Of a stretch of 62,005 nucleotides of DNA, positions 1 through 8,362 are shown piece after piece. The notes beneath the pieces were generated by a model. It searched no databases and had not been told where the DNA came from. It worked only from the letters and a program-made list of their open reading frames with translations. How positions within the stretch are numbered: the first letter of the stretch is position 1; each line of letters opens with the position of its first letter. The stretch comes from Nostoc sp. CMAA1605 (GTDB lineage: Bacteria; Cyanobacteriota; Cyanobacteriia; Cyanobacteriales; Nostocaceae): NCBI RefSeq assembly GCF_021596505.1, contig NZ_PJIZ01000034.1, positions 1 through 62,005 on the forward strand, read 5' to 3'. The position numbers were made by a program, and so were the translations under genes.

Positions 1-125
1 ACTTTTGGGTTATCCATCCAGTAACGAACACAAGAATTACGGACAAACAAAGCAGTCCTGATTGCTTCATCAATCAGATTAAACTGCTGCTGTTTACCTT
101 TTAACTTGAACTCGTATACTAGCAA
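1..125 (-). CDS. tnpB: IS200/IS605-family TnpB (OrfB), N-terminal fragment, runs off the left edge
   Basis: Read on the minus strand, this stretch gives a protein start containing YEFKLKGKQQQFNLIDEAI, then RTALFVRNSCVRYWMDN. This is the typical opening of TnpB, the RNA-guided nuclease carried by IS200/IS605 and IS1341 elements. The likely start is a TTG at 125-123; no ATG is available. Only about 41 codons lie inside the window, so whether the gene is complete cannot be seen. The hairpin at 286-346 lies upstream of it and may belong to the element's end. No TnpA is visible on this side. Confidence 0.7.
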   Translation of the reverse strand, partial: MLVYEFKLKGKQQQFNLIDEAIRTALFVRNSCVRYWMDNPK

Positions 126-285
126 TTGATAACCTCTTACGCTACAACATCAGCATAACATACTTGTGGAGATTCAACAAAGCACCACGACCGAATAAAT
201 GAGCCACTGCGTTGGGCGGCTCTGCCGACTTGTAGCAAGTGGCGTTCGGTCATTCGCGGCAGTTGAGCGTAGTCGAAACTTATAT

Positions 286-346
286 CCCCCACTTAAAAGA
301 CGTATGAGGCACAAAACCAATAAGTTTTGTGCCTCTTACTTGGGGG
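286..346. repeat. Long hairpin upstream of tnpB
   Basis: A perfect 12-bp inverted repeat, GAGGCACAAAAC at 306-317 and GTTTTGTGCCTC at 324-335, surrounds a 6-base loop. Outer arms CCCCCACTTAA and TTACTTGGGGG extend the pairing imperfectly. IS200/IS605 elements carry subterminal hairpins at their ends, so this may be the left-end hairpin of the tnpB element; that assignment is inference. Nothing else is recognised between 126 and 504; the small open frame at 199-384 overlaps this hairpin and is not believed. Confidence 0.55.
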
Positions 347-504
347 CTTTACGCTTCACGACTCGTAAGGTTATGGGGGTGTAGGAGTTTTTAAATCCCT
401 AGACCTCTGTTTTCAGGTAAAGTTTCACTCAAGTATAATATCGGACTTTAAATTTTGGTGTATTCAGCACCGGGAAGAGAAACAATCTGTGTAATGAACT
501 GTGA

Positions 505-1371
505 TTAAGACATTTTCATGCTCAAGTCCAACCATTTCGATTGTGTAATTGGTGCGCTGCTGGAAATATAGTCAACACCTGTTTTGGCTACAGCGTGGAT
601 AGTTTCTAAAGTTACGTTTCCAGAAGCTTCGATTTTGACTCGTTTATCGTGTTGGCGGATCAATGTTACGGCTGCGTGCATCATTTCTAAGGGCATATTA
701 TCCAACATGATGATGTCGGCTTGATACTCCAAAGCGGTTTTCACTTGGTCTAAATTTTCAGTTTCTACTTCTATAGTCAAGGGGTAGGGAATTTTGGCGC
801 GAATTTTCGTAATGGCTTCTGCAATTCCCCCAGCCGCCGCAATATGGTTATCTTTAATCATGACTGCATCGTCTAACCCCATGCGGTGATTAATCGCGCC
901 GCCTACAGATGTGGCGTATTTTTCCAACAGTCTCAGTCCTGGGGTGGTTTTGCGCGTATCTACTAATTGAGCAGAGAAATCAGCTATTTTTTCAACATAT
1001 TGATGGGTGAGGGTGGCGATTCCGCTTAAACGCATTCCCAAGTTTAATGCGACTCTCTCCCCCATGAGTAAAGCATCTAATGAACCGTGAATTTCTGCGA
1101 TTAACTGTCCTGGTTCACAAAATGTTCCTTCATCAACTGTCATGACAAAGTTCACTTTGCTATCCAATAGCTGAAATACTCTAGCCGCTATGGGTAAACC
1201 GGCGATGACTCCTGGTGCTTTAGCTATCCATTTCGCTTTACCTGGAGTGACATCTGTAGTTAGTAGACTATTGGTAGTGCGATCGCCTCTTCCGATATCT
1301 TCTAACAACCAGCTTTGCAATAGCTGATTTAACACAATCAATGGAGGTAGCACAGCATTTAAATTACTCAT
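505..1371 (-). CDS. nadC: Nicotinate-nucleotide pyrophosphorylase (quinolinate phosphoribosyltransferase)
   Basis: A 288-residue protein of the usual NadC length. It converts quinolinate and PRPP to nicotinate mononucleotide, CO2 and pyrophosphate, the last specific step of de novo NAD synthesis in the cytosol. Visible motifs are DTRKTTPG (138-145), NHRMGL (161-166) and KDNH (173-176), which form the substrate pocket, then EVE (201-203), LDNM (223-226) and EASG (248-251) on successive barrel strands. The ATG start fits the family. It stands alone, divergent from the small RNA and the oxidoreductase gene to its right. Confidence 0.96.
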   Translation of the reverse strand: MSNLNAVLPPLIVLNQLLQSWLLEDIGRGDRTTNSLLTTDVTPGKAKWIAKAPGVIAGLPIAARVFQLLDSKVNFVMTVDEGTFCEPGQLIAEIHGSLDALLMGERVALNLGMRLSGIATLTHQYVEKIADFSAQLVDTRKTTPGLRLLEKYATSVGGAINHRMGLDDAVMIKDNHIAAAGGIAEAITKIRAKIPYPLTIEVETENLDQVKTALEYQADIIMLDNMPLEMMHAAVTLIRQHDKRVKIEASGNVTLETIHAVAKTGVDYISSSAPITQSKWLDLSMKMS

Positions 1372-1539
1372 AGGGGTGAATTAAGGAAAAAGGCAAAAGG
1401 TCAAGTTTTCTCTTTGTAGATACCCAGATTTTTGAATATATCGGGGTTGTAACTGCTTGGTAGTAAAATTTACCTTACAAGAAATTCATCATATCTTGAC
1501 CAAAAAAATTCTGTTACCAAAACTGTTACGAGTACGCCG

Positions 1540-1638
1540 TACTTGGGTAGGTACTCTATCATGATATTTAGTTAAGCTCCTCACACCACACTAAAAATCG
1601 TGAAACTATGTGTAGTTATAGTTTCGCGGTTTTTTTTT
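1540..1638 (+). ncRNA. yfr1: Yfr1-like small RNA (5' end approximate)
   Basis: The single-stranded motif CTCCTCACAC sits at 1577-1586, followed by CACA and then a strong terminator: stem CGTGAAACTAT (1599-1609), loop, ATAGTTTCGCG (1618-1628), then nine T residues (1630-1638). No gene on the plus strand precedes it, so the terminator needs its own transcript. Yfr1, a regulatory RNA found across cyanobacteria, has exactly this build: an almost invariant CUCCUCACAC core followed by a 3' terminator hairpin. It is known to pair with mRNAs of outer-membrane porins. The 5' end is a guess, and the 5' hairpin of the family is not clear here. Confidence 0.68.
1599..1638 (+). terminator. Rho-independent terminator of the Yfr1-like RNA
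   Basis: An 11-bp stem with one G-T pair, an 8-base loop and a run of nine T residues on the plus strand. It lies 147 bases before the next gene's start codon, so it ends an upstream transcript and does not terminate that gene. Confidence 0.8.
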
Positions 1639-1784
1639 GAGGGTATAGGGGAAAATATTTCTGTCAGGCGTTGCGATCGCCTGTTATCTTCCTATTCCCT
1701 TTTCTGCCACCGAACCGTACTATCCTAAAAACGCTAATTCACCAATAATAATTGTGCATCTAGCTTCAAATCGGAGGAAACATC

Positions 1785-2789
1785 GTGAAAGCAGTCTTGA
1801 TGACAGCCGCAGGTAGTCCAGAAGTTTTGCAATTACAAGAAGTACCAAAACCGACAACATTAGGTAATACAGACTTGTTAGTCCGCCTCGTAGCGGCTGG
1901 AATTAACCCCATTGATACTAAGGTACGTCAACGAGGCACGTTTTACCCTGAGCAAATGCCCGCCATTTTAGGGTGTGATGGTGCGGGTGTAGTAGAAACT
2001 GTAGGTAAGGACGTAAAAAGGTTTCGTCCTGGTGATGCAGTCTATTTTTGTAACGGTGGCTTGGGCGGACATCAGGGTAATTATGCTGAGTACACTACTA
2101 TCGATGAACGCTTCGCCGCCCATAAGCCAAAGTCTTTAAGCTTTGCCGAAGCCGCCGCCGCGCCTCTAGTTTTAATCACTGCTTGGGAAGCATTGTATGA
2201 ACGGGGAAGGCTAGAACCAGGGGAGAAAGTTTTAATTCATGCGGGTGCTGGTGGGGTTGGCCATGTGGCGATTCAACTGGCGAAACTCAAAGGCGCGACT
2301 GTCGCCACTACCGTTAGTTCCGAAGAAAAGGCGCACTTTGTCAGACAACTTGGTGCTGATCATGTGATTTTTTATCGTCAAACAGATGTGGCTCAAGCTG
2401 TTTTAGATTGGACAAATGGCGAGGGTGTAGACTTAGCTTTTGATACTCTGGGAGGTGAAGTATTTTCCCAAAGTTTCCCGGCTGTGCGCGTTTATGGTGA
2501 TCTTGTCACGATTCTTGAACCCAAGGCTGATACTGTGTGGAGAATTGCCAGAAATCGCAACCTCCGCGTCAGTTTTGAATTAATGCTGACACCGATGTTA
2601 CAAGGCTTAGTAGAAGCACAACAGCACCAAGCGGAAATTTTAACAGAATGCGCCGACTGGATTGCTCAAGGTAAATTGAAAATTCACGTCAGTCATAAGT
2701 TCCCTTTAGAAGCTGCACATCAAGCCCATCAGTTAATCGAGAGTGGTGGAATTACGGGTAAAATCGTGCTGTTGATTGGTAATGAGTGA
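1785..2789 (+). CDS. Zinc-independent quinone oxidoreductase-like MDR protein
   Basis: A 334-residue medium-chain dehydrogenase/reductase of the quinone oxidoreductase type. The N-terminal GroES-like half has GCDGAGVV (63-70). The Rossmann half has the nucleotide-binding loop AGAGGVG (153-159). The cysteine and histidine ligands of zinc alcohol dehydrogenases are absent, so reduction of quinones or enones with NADPH is expected; the substrate is unknown. The start is GTG, chosen because GGAGG lies 7 bases upstream (1773-1777). A Yfr1-like terminator separates it from anything upstream. Confidence 0.9.
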   Translation: MKAVLMTAAGSPEVLQLQEVPKPTTLGNTDLLVRLVAAGINPIDTKVRQRGTFYPEQMPAILGCDGAGVVETVGKDVKRFRPGDAVYFCNGGLGGHQGNYAEYTTIDERFAAHKPKSLSFAEAAAAPLVLITAWEALYERGRLEPGEKVLIHAGAGGVGHVAIQLAKLKGATVATTVSSEEKAHFVRQLGADHVIFYRQTDVAQAVLDWTNGEGVDLAFDTLGGEVFSQSFPAVRVYGDLVTILEPKADTVWRIARNRNLRVSFELMLTPMLQGLVEAQQHQAEILTECADWIAQGKLKIHVSHKFPLEAAHQAHQLIESGGITGKIVLLIGNE

Positions 2790-2927
2790 GGGGACTGGGG
2801 ATTGGGGATTGGGGATTGGGGATTGGAAGGGGGAACTGATTTCCTAACTCATTACTTATTACTCATTACTTATTACTCAGCACTCAGCACTCAGCACTCA
2901 GCACTCAGCACTATACAAAATTGCTCC

Positions 2928-5111
2928 ATGTTCAATGCTTTATGGAATACTTTACTAATTATTTTTTATGTTTTCTTGTTGCTATTTACTCCCTTACCAG
3001 TCGAGGCAGCAACTATACAACCTGAACGCACAAGTCTAACTTTAGAATTGTTGCAAGAACGATTACATAATCCTACGCTCAGAGAGGGTAATCTAACTGT
3101 TGATTTGCGGGAGATGGTAATTGATTTGCGTCCAGAAAATGCTAGTTTTCGGGATGCTTTTTATCAATTACTGCGAAAGGAATTACAAAAAACTGGGGCA
3201 AAACCTTTAGGATTAGATTTAAGTTATTCTTTGATTCAAGGTGACTTTATTGGTAGTGATTTGGGTTTAAGAACGCCTTTGTATGCTCAGGCGATCGCGC
3301 CGATTTTCAATGCTACAGAAAAATCACAACTTGAACAATTGCGTTTAGCTTGTTTGCAATCTTTAACGGTAACTTTGATTAATTCTAAAGATTGTCGCTC
3401 ATTACTCGATACTGAATCAACTGCATCTAGTGAGGTGACGGTTTTTCGCGGTAATTTAATACTAGAACAAACTCGTTTTAATGGCGAAGTGAGATTTAAT
3501 AATACGTTTTTTCTGCAATCTGTGGATGCAAAAAATGCTGTCTTTCTGCAACCAATAAATTGGAGTGAAGCCAGGTTCAGCCGTCCTGTGAGTTTTGATA
3601 ATGCTAGTTTTCGCCAAGTTAGTAATTTTCGCGGTAGTGTTTTTTTCGATAAGGCGAATTTTAAACAAACACAATTCCAAGATGTTACTAGCTTTTATGG
3701 TAGCTTATTTGTAAAAACTGCTAACTTCAATCAAGCTATTTTTAAGCAATTAGCTAAATTTAATCATATCGAATGGCAAGGTAATGTAAACTTTGCTGGT
3801 GTGAAGTTTAGTAATCAAGTGCAGTTTGCTAAGGCTAATTTTAATCAGTCTTTATCTCTTAAAGAGGCTGCTTTTGACCAAGCCGTGATTTTTCGAGAAG
3901 TGTTTTTTAATCAGCCTGTAGATTTACGAACTTCTAGCATCCTCAATCAAGCTGATTTTAGTGATGCAATATTTGCTAATTCGGCATTTTTAAATGTGGC
4001 GGGACTGACGTTTAACTCGAATCAAGCCAAAATTCTAGGGAATCCTGGAAAGATTGGCAAAATGTTCAATGTCCCCACATTACAGGGAAACCAAAGTGTT
4101 TTGCGAAATTTAGTGCAGAATTTTCGTCAGCAACAACAAGTGATTGATGCTAATCAAATAGAGTACACTAGACAAAGATTAAAATTACAAGAATTAACCC
4201 ATGAATTATGGGGAATTAATATTAATAATGCGCCTGTAAGTAGTTTGATGAAATTGGGTTTTTCCCAAACACAAGCAGAAGCGATCGCCCAACGTCGAAT
4301 TACTCAACCATTCCGCAATCGTAACGAACTATTAACCTTAGCGGAAATTAATTTAACCACCTATAATCAACTAAGCGATCGCCTAGTTGTGGCTGAACCT
4401 TTAGCTGTTGGTAATTGGTTACTCTCGGCTTGGGGTTGTTTATCCTTGACTGTATTGTTACTTTTAAGCGGCTATGGGACAAATTTTTGGTTAGTTTTTG
4501 GTGTGGGAGGAATGGCGATCGCTTATTTTGGTGTACTGTTTTGGCTAGTTGATCGCTATCGTCGTTTACATCCCGTCCCGATTATTCCCACCTATTACGA
4601 AACCATCGCTATTTCCATCAGTTTTAGTTGCATTACTTTCTTTAGTTTATTAGCCATCTTCCGCAACACAGACCAACCTTGGCTAACTCTGGGATGTCTA
4701 GGAATTATTATCATCCCTATCCCAATGATTTTACTGATTCGCCTCTATCAACAAGGCCGCTATCACGATTTAATGAATGTTTCTTATTTAACGGAAGACG
4801 GAACATTTCGCCAATTGCGTCTATTAATCGGTCGTTTACCAGTGATTCCTAGAAATCAAGTCTTTCGGGAAAGATATATGTCTTTATTATGGGATAGGCG
4901 TTGGAATTGGTTAAACTATTATGACTTTAGCCTGAATAATTTAGTTAGGTTAGGATTTAACGATATTCGCCTCAGAGACCAACACCTACCAGGAATTATT
5001 TCCACTTTAGCTTGGTATCAGTGGAGTTTGGGCGTACTGTATATCACCCTAGTTTTATGGACACTCTCCCGTACAATTCCTGGCTTGAACTTGTTGATTT
5101 ATCTTAAGTAA
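2928..5111 (+). CDS. Secreted or membrane pentapeptide-repeat-like protein with helix-hairpin-helix and C-terminal membrane segments
   Basis: A 727-residue protein. It opens with a hydrophobic signal or anchor (LLIIFYVFLLLF, ending PVEAA). The middle (about 170-370) has loose pentapeptide-type repeats with phenylalanines every five residues (such as ANFNQ, AIFKQ, AKFNH). After this comes a helix-hairpin-helix-like segment (PVSSLMKLGFSQTQAEAIAQ), then four or five hydrophobic segments to the C-terminus. The open frame reaches back to 2802, but those 42 codons come from GGGGATT and CACTCAG repeats, so the ATG at 2928 is preferred. The function is unknown; a role at the plasma or thylakoid membrane is inference. 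Confidence 0.8.
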   Translation: MFNALWNTLLIIFYVFLLLFTPLPVEAATIQPERTSLTLELLQERLHNPTLREGNLTVDLREMVIDLRPENASFRDAFYQLLRKELQKTGAKPLGLDLSYSLIQGDFIGSDLGLRTPLYAQAIAPIFNATEKSQLEQLRLACLQSLTVTLINSKDCRSLLDTESTASSEVTVFRGNLILEQTRFNGEVRFNNTFFLQSVDAKNAVFLQPINWSEARFSRPVSFDNASFRQVSNFRGSVFFDKANFKQTQFQDVTSFYGSLFVKTANFNQAIFKQLAKFNHIEWQGNVNFAGVKFSNQVQFAKANFNQSLSLKEAAFDQAVIFREVFFNQPVDLRTSSILNQADFSDAIFANSAFLNVAGLTFNSNQAKILGNPGKIGKMFNVPTLQGNQSVLRNLVQNFRQQQQVIDANQIEYTRQRLKLQELTHELWGININNAPVSSLMKLGFSQTQAEAIAQRRITQPFRNRNELLTLAEINLTTYNQLSDRLVVAEPLAVGNWLLSAWGCLSLTVLLLLSGYGTNFWLVFGVGGMAIAYFGVLFWLVDRYRRLHPVPIIPTYYETIAISISFSCITFFSLLAIFRNTDQPWLTLGCLGIIIIPIPMILLIRLYQQGRYHDLMNVSYLTEDGTFRQLRLLIGRLPVIPRNQVFRERYMSLLWDRRWNWLNYYDFSLNNLVRLGFNDIRLRDQHLPGIISTLAWYQWSLGVLYITLVLWTLSRTIPGLNLLIYLK

Positions 5112-5370
5112 TTATGAGAGGGAACAGAAAAAGGGGCATTATTGAATTTTTTAGCAGTTAAAATTTGTCTCAGATTAGCCATTAGTAGCCAATGCTGTGT
5201 AAGAGTTGAAAAATAAAACAGAATTCAGGAGTTGTTTTTTAATTTGGTGTTAGTATCCTCTTTCAAAAAACAAATATAAGAAATATTTTTGATGGAAAAT
5301 TGTTCAAGCTAAAATCCAAAACTTAAAATGCTTCTGACTTCTACCTTTTTAAGCAACAAGGTATAACAAT

Positions 5371-6039
5371 ATGCGTCAGAAATTTCGCGATCGCACTGAA
5401 GCAGGAAAACTATTAGCTGCTAAATTAACAGCATACACTCACCATGATGATGTTCTCGTCTTAGCATTACCTCGCGGTGGTGTACCTGTGGGGTATGAAG
5501 TAGCTAAACAATTGAACGCACCTTTAGATATTTGTTTAGTCCGAAAACTTGGTGTACCGGAACATAGGGAATTGGCGATGGGTGCAATTTCTCTGGGAAA
5601 AGTGCGGGTAATTAACCAAAGTGTGGTGGATTTGTTGGGAATTTCCCCAGCAACTATTGATAGTGTTGCAGCTACAGAACAACTAGAACTCAATCGCCGC
5701 TATCAACTGTATCAAGGCGATCGCCCGTTACCAAATATCCAAAATCAGACTATTATTTTAGTGGATGATGGTATTGCGACAGGTGCAACCATCAAAGCTG
5801 CGATCGCGACTATTAAACAGCAACAACCACGGGAGTTAATTGTGGCTGTTCCTGTCGCTGGAATCTCCACCTGTGAAGAATTAGCACGAGAAGTAGATCA
5901 AGTTATCTGTGTGCTGATGGTAGAGAATTTATATGCGATTGGTATCTGGTACGAAGATTTTGCTCAAACCACTGATACACAAGTGCGGGAATTATTGGCA
6001 AAATCCATACAACACCACCGCAATGTTATTTACAATTAA
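5371..6039 (+). CDS. PRPP-binding phosphoribosyltransferase family protein
   Basis: A 222-residue soluble protein of the type I phosphoribosyltransferase fold. The PRPP loop ILVDDGIATGAT is at residues 129-140 and the PPi-loop-like LPRGGVPVG at 33-41. The family includes purine salvage enzymes and many uncharacterised members; this one has the two motifs but nothing that fixes the base. It is separated by 259 bases from the upstream gene and ends beside a long inverted repeat, so it is probably monocistronic. Confidence 0.85.
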   Translation: MRQKFRDRTEAGKLLAAKLTAYTHHDDVLVLALPRGGVPVGYEVAKQLNAPLDICLVRKLGVPEHRELAMGAISLGKVRVINQSVVDLLGISPATIDSVAATEQLELNRRYQLYQGDRPLPNIQNQTIILVDDGIATGATIKAAIATIKQQQPRELIVAVPVAGISTCEELAREVDQVICVLMVENLYAIGIWYEDFAQTTDTQVRELLAKSIQHHRNVIYN

Positions 6040-6079
6040 CTTTGCTCAATGACTGTAATTAATTTTGCGTGGTTACTTA

Positions 6080-6121
6080 AGCGATCGCTCTCGGTTGATA
6101 ATGAGTTAAAGAGCGATCGCT
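6080..6121. terminator. HIP1-containing hairpin between convergent genes
   Basis: AGCGATCGCTCT at 6080-6091 pairs perfectly with AGAGCGATCGCT at 6110-6121 around an 18-base loop. Each arm contains one HIP1 octamer. It lies between two convergent genes and could end transcription on both strands, but there is no strong T tract. Confidence 0.45.
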
Positions 6122-6127
6122 GTTTGG

Positions 6128-6379
6128 TTATGGGATGAAAATCTGACGAATTAAAATAGTCATCACTTCGCCAGGGTTCGCAGTGGGAAGCAATGGACTC
6201 CAATCACCGATGCTGGCGTAACCGATGGCGTGTAACCGTTGCATTGTAGTTGTGACAGCATGAGGAGAACCAATCAATAGATGTTTCACCGGTTCTCTTT
6301 TTGGTGATGTTTTTTCTAGCAGTTGATTGCTGGTAGATGAATCTGGATTGTCTGCAAATTTTTGTAGTTGTGTAATCAT
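6128..6379 (-). CDS. Conserved-looking hypothetical protein, 83 residues
   Basis: A small soluble protein containing VKHLLIGSPHAVTTTMQRLH and ending in IRQIFIP. The segment looks like a compact alpha/beta domain. A purine-rich stretch (GGGAGATAAT read on the minus strand) precedes the ATG. No function is recognised. It is convergent with the phosphoribosyltransferase. Confidence 0.6.
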   Translation of the reverse strand: MITQLQKFADNPDSSTSNQLLEKTSPKREPVKHLLIGSPHAVTTTMQRLHAIGYASIGDWSPLLPTANPGEVMTILIRQIFIP

Positions 6380-6610
6380 TAGTATTATCTCCCTTAGTGG
6401 AGGTGAGTGAAGGGCGATCGCATACTCTTAGCGGGAGGGCGATCGCCTTTCGTTTACAGTTAATATTAAAGTGTAATTTTATACAGTTGTCAACTATTTT
6501 TAAGTAAAAATATGTAGAAAATTTGTGGATGAAAACAGCATTTTAAGTCAGGCGATCGCTGATTTTTGTTATCATTTAAAAATAAAGCTTATATATGAGA
6601 AATGTGTGTT

Positions 6611-6856
6611 ATGGTTAGCACTACTATCACTACTACAGGACAAGTAACTATTCCTCAAGAAATTAGAGAGTATCTGAATCTTGATGCAGGTAGTAAAGTT
6701 GATTTTGTGATTGATGAAAATGGGACAGTTAAATTGATTCCGCTTAATGTCCCTGTCCAAAGTTTATCGGGTATTTTACATCGTCCGGGAATGAAGAGTG
6801 CAACTTTAACAGACATGGAAACAGCGATTCAAGAGGGTTCAAGTGATTGGAGTTGA
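6611..6856 (+). CDS. AbrB/MazE-type antitoxin (SpoVT-AbrB fold)
   Basis: An 81-residue protein. Its N-terminal half shows the swapped-hairpin signature TTTGQVTIPQEIREYL followed by GSKVDFVIDENG, the DNA-binding fold of AbrB-like antitoxins. The C-terminal tail would wrap the toxin. An in-frame ATG at 6602 also exists, but MVSTT at 6611 fits the family better. It overlaps the PIN toxin gene by 14 bases, so the two are translationally coupled. Antitoxins of this type usually repress their own operon; no operator was identified. Confidence 0.88.
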   Translation: MVSTTITTTGQVTIPQEIREYLNLDAGSKVDFVIDENGTVKLIPLNVPVQSLSGILHRPGMKSATLTDMETAIQEGSSDWS

Positions 6857-7232
6857 TACTAATATCTTGGTGCGCTATTTGACCAAAGATGATGAAAAGC
6901 AATGGCAACAAGCTACTGAAATTATCGAAAGCGGAGAGCAATGTTTTATAGCAAATATAGTTCTTTGTGAATTGGTTTGGGTTTTACGAGGAAAGCCTTA
7001 TCAATTTAGTAGAGAAGAAATTAGCAAGACTATTGATTTGATTTTGCAATGTGCTACTTTCGAGTTAGAAAATCGCTCTATAATTTATCAAGCATTACAG
7101 CGATTTAAAAAAGGAAAAGCAGATTTTTCTGATTATTTAATTGGCGCAGTTTCTCAACATTTGGGTTGTCGTTCTACAGCAAGTTTTGATAGAAAGTTGA
7201 AAGGAGAGAGGGGATTTGATTTATTGGAATGA
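6843..7232 (+). CDS. vapC: VapC-type PIN-domain ribonuclease toxin
   Basis: A 129-residue PIN protein starting at a GTG inside the antitoxin gene. Acidic metal ligands are visible: D in GVDTNIL at the N-terminus, E in LCELVWVL, and the C-terminal pair around ADFSDYLIG and SFDRKL. PIN toxins cleave RNA with Mg2+ and are held inactive by the upstream antitoxin. Length and operon order match VapC modules with an AbrB-type partner. Confidence 0.9.
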   Translation: MIGVDTNILVRYLTKDDEKQWQQATEIIESGEQCFIANIVLCELVWVLRGKPYQFSREEISKTIDLILQCATFELENRSIIYQALQRFKKGKADFSDYLIGAVSQHLGCRSTASFDRKLKGERGFDLLE

Positions 7233-7391
7233 TCTTGATTAGAGCATAGGCGGTATCTAACGAAAAACTTATACAGCGATTTATGAGGACAAGCCGCAAT
7301 AGATTTTCTCAAACTGGCGCACCCTACCAACTGTTTTAATTTGCCAATAAACGTTATATTTAGTCAAGTAATTAATATCAGAAATATTTTT

Positions 7392-7622
7392 ATGTTAGGT
7401 TTGGACAGAATTACATTTGACCCCAGCATTATGGGTGGACAAGCTTGTATTCGTGGGATGCGAATCCCAGTTTCTTTAGTAGTAAATTTGGTAGCTAATA
7501 GCAAACCTGTAGAGGAAATTTTAGAAGAATATCCAGATTTAGAACCAGAAGATATACGTCAATCTTTACTTTACGCTGCATGGTTGACACAAGAGCGAGT
7601 TTATCCCTTCAAAACGGCTTAA
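7392..7622 (+). CDS. DUF433 family antitoxin-like protein
   Basis: A 76-residue protein with the DUF433 signature: RITFDPSIMGGQACIRGMRI, then a winged-helix-like EEILEEYPDLEPEDIRQSL. Such proteins are paired with DUF5615 proteins in putative toxin-antitoxin modules. The frame opens at a TTG at 7341, but the ATG at 7392 gives the family's normal start. The partner follows 9 bases downstream. Confidence 0.9.
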   Translation: MLGLDRITFDPSIMGGQACIRGMRIPVSLVVNLVANSKPVEEILEEYPDLEPEDIRQSLLYAAWLTQERVYPFKTA

Positions 7623-7631
7623 TGATAAATT

Positions 7632-7994
7632 ATGAAGTTTTTGGCAGATATGGGAATTTCGCTACGAACTGTATCTTGGTTGCGTAATTTTGGGTATGAT
7701 GTGGTGCATTTGCGTGATGAAGGCTTACAAAAGCTACCAGATAACCAAATTTTAATTAAAGCCCGTACAGAAGAAAGAATTTTATTAACTATCGATTTAG
7801 ATTTCGCTCAACTTTTAGCAGTGAGCGGGGATAGTTTACCTAGCGTAATTTTGTTTAGGTTAGGTAATGAAAACTACGATGTAATTAATGAACGTTTGAC
7901 ACAAGTTTTGAGTGAGTGTCAGGAAGATTTAGCATTAGGGTCAATTATTTCGGTTAGTAATGAAACTTTCCGAGTGAGGGGATTGCCAATTTAA
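7632..7994 (+). CDS. DUF5615 PIN-like putative toxin
   Basis: A 120-residue protein beginning MKFLADMGIS, with the acidic residue D6 and TIDLDFAQLL in the centre, as in PIN-like (Mut7-C-type) proteins of the DUF5615 family. It follows the DUF433 gene after 9 bases and is surely its operon partner. Nuclease activity is inferred from the family. Confidence 0.88.
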   Translation: MKFLADMGISLRTVSWLRNFGYDVVHLRDEGLQKLPDNQILIKARTEERILLTIDLDFAQLLAVSGDSLPSVILFRLGNENYDVINERLTQVLSECQEDLALGSIISVSNETFRVRGLPI

Positions 7995-8084
7995 CAAAAA
8001 ACTGATGTTGCGATTTTTGAGGACAAGGCGCAAGCGTCTACGCACTTAATTTTACATTCCCAACAGCAGCGATGTATCTGATAG

Positions 8085-8291
8085 GCTAAACCTTCGCCTT
8101 TACAAAACCATCATTTCACCTCAAAACAAGAACGTTCTCGTTTGGAACACGAAACTTTGAGTTTAAAACATGAAACTTCGAGTTCAAAACACGAAACTTT
8201 GAGTTCAGAGCATAAAACTTCAAGTTCAGAACACGAACATTCTCACTTGCAACAGGAAACTTCGAGTTCAGAACAGGAAAGTTGGAGATGA
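8085..8291 (+). repeat. Seven 21-bp tandem repeats coding for heptapeptides (left copy)
   Basis: Between 8142 and 8288, seven 21-bp units read in one frame as LEHETLS, LKHETSS, SKHETLS, SEHKTSS, SEHEHSH, LQQETSS and SEQESWR, then TGA at 8289-8291. The frame is open from 8085 but has no ATG. It converges on the 3' end of the TPR gene (stop at 8363). A related, ATG-started version lies at 32331-32579, also converging on a TPR gene. It may be a degraded small gene. This fills the 7995-8362 gap; nothing else is seen there. Confidence 0.7.
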
Positions 8292-8362
8292 GAACATCAA
8301 AGTTTGCGTTTGAATGTAGAAAAGCATCGCCGCCAGCATCGCGTATTGAAGAATGAACTTGA

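Noticed and set aside
199..384. 61-residue plus-strand frame
   Set aside because: It runs straight through the long hairpin at 286-346 and has no protein-like pattern.
2802..2927. N-terminal extension of the pentapeptide-type protein
   Set aside because: It is translated from GGGGATT and ACTCAGC heptamers; a signal peptide starts cleanly at 2928.
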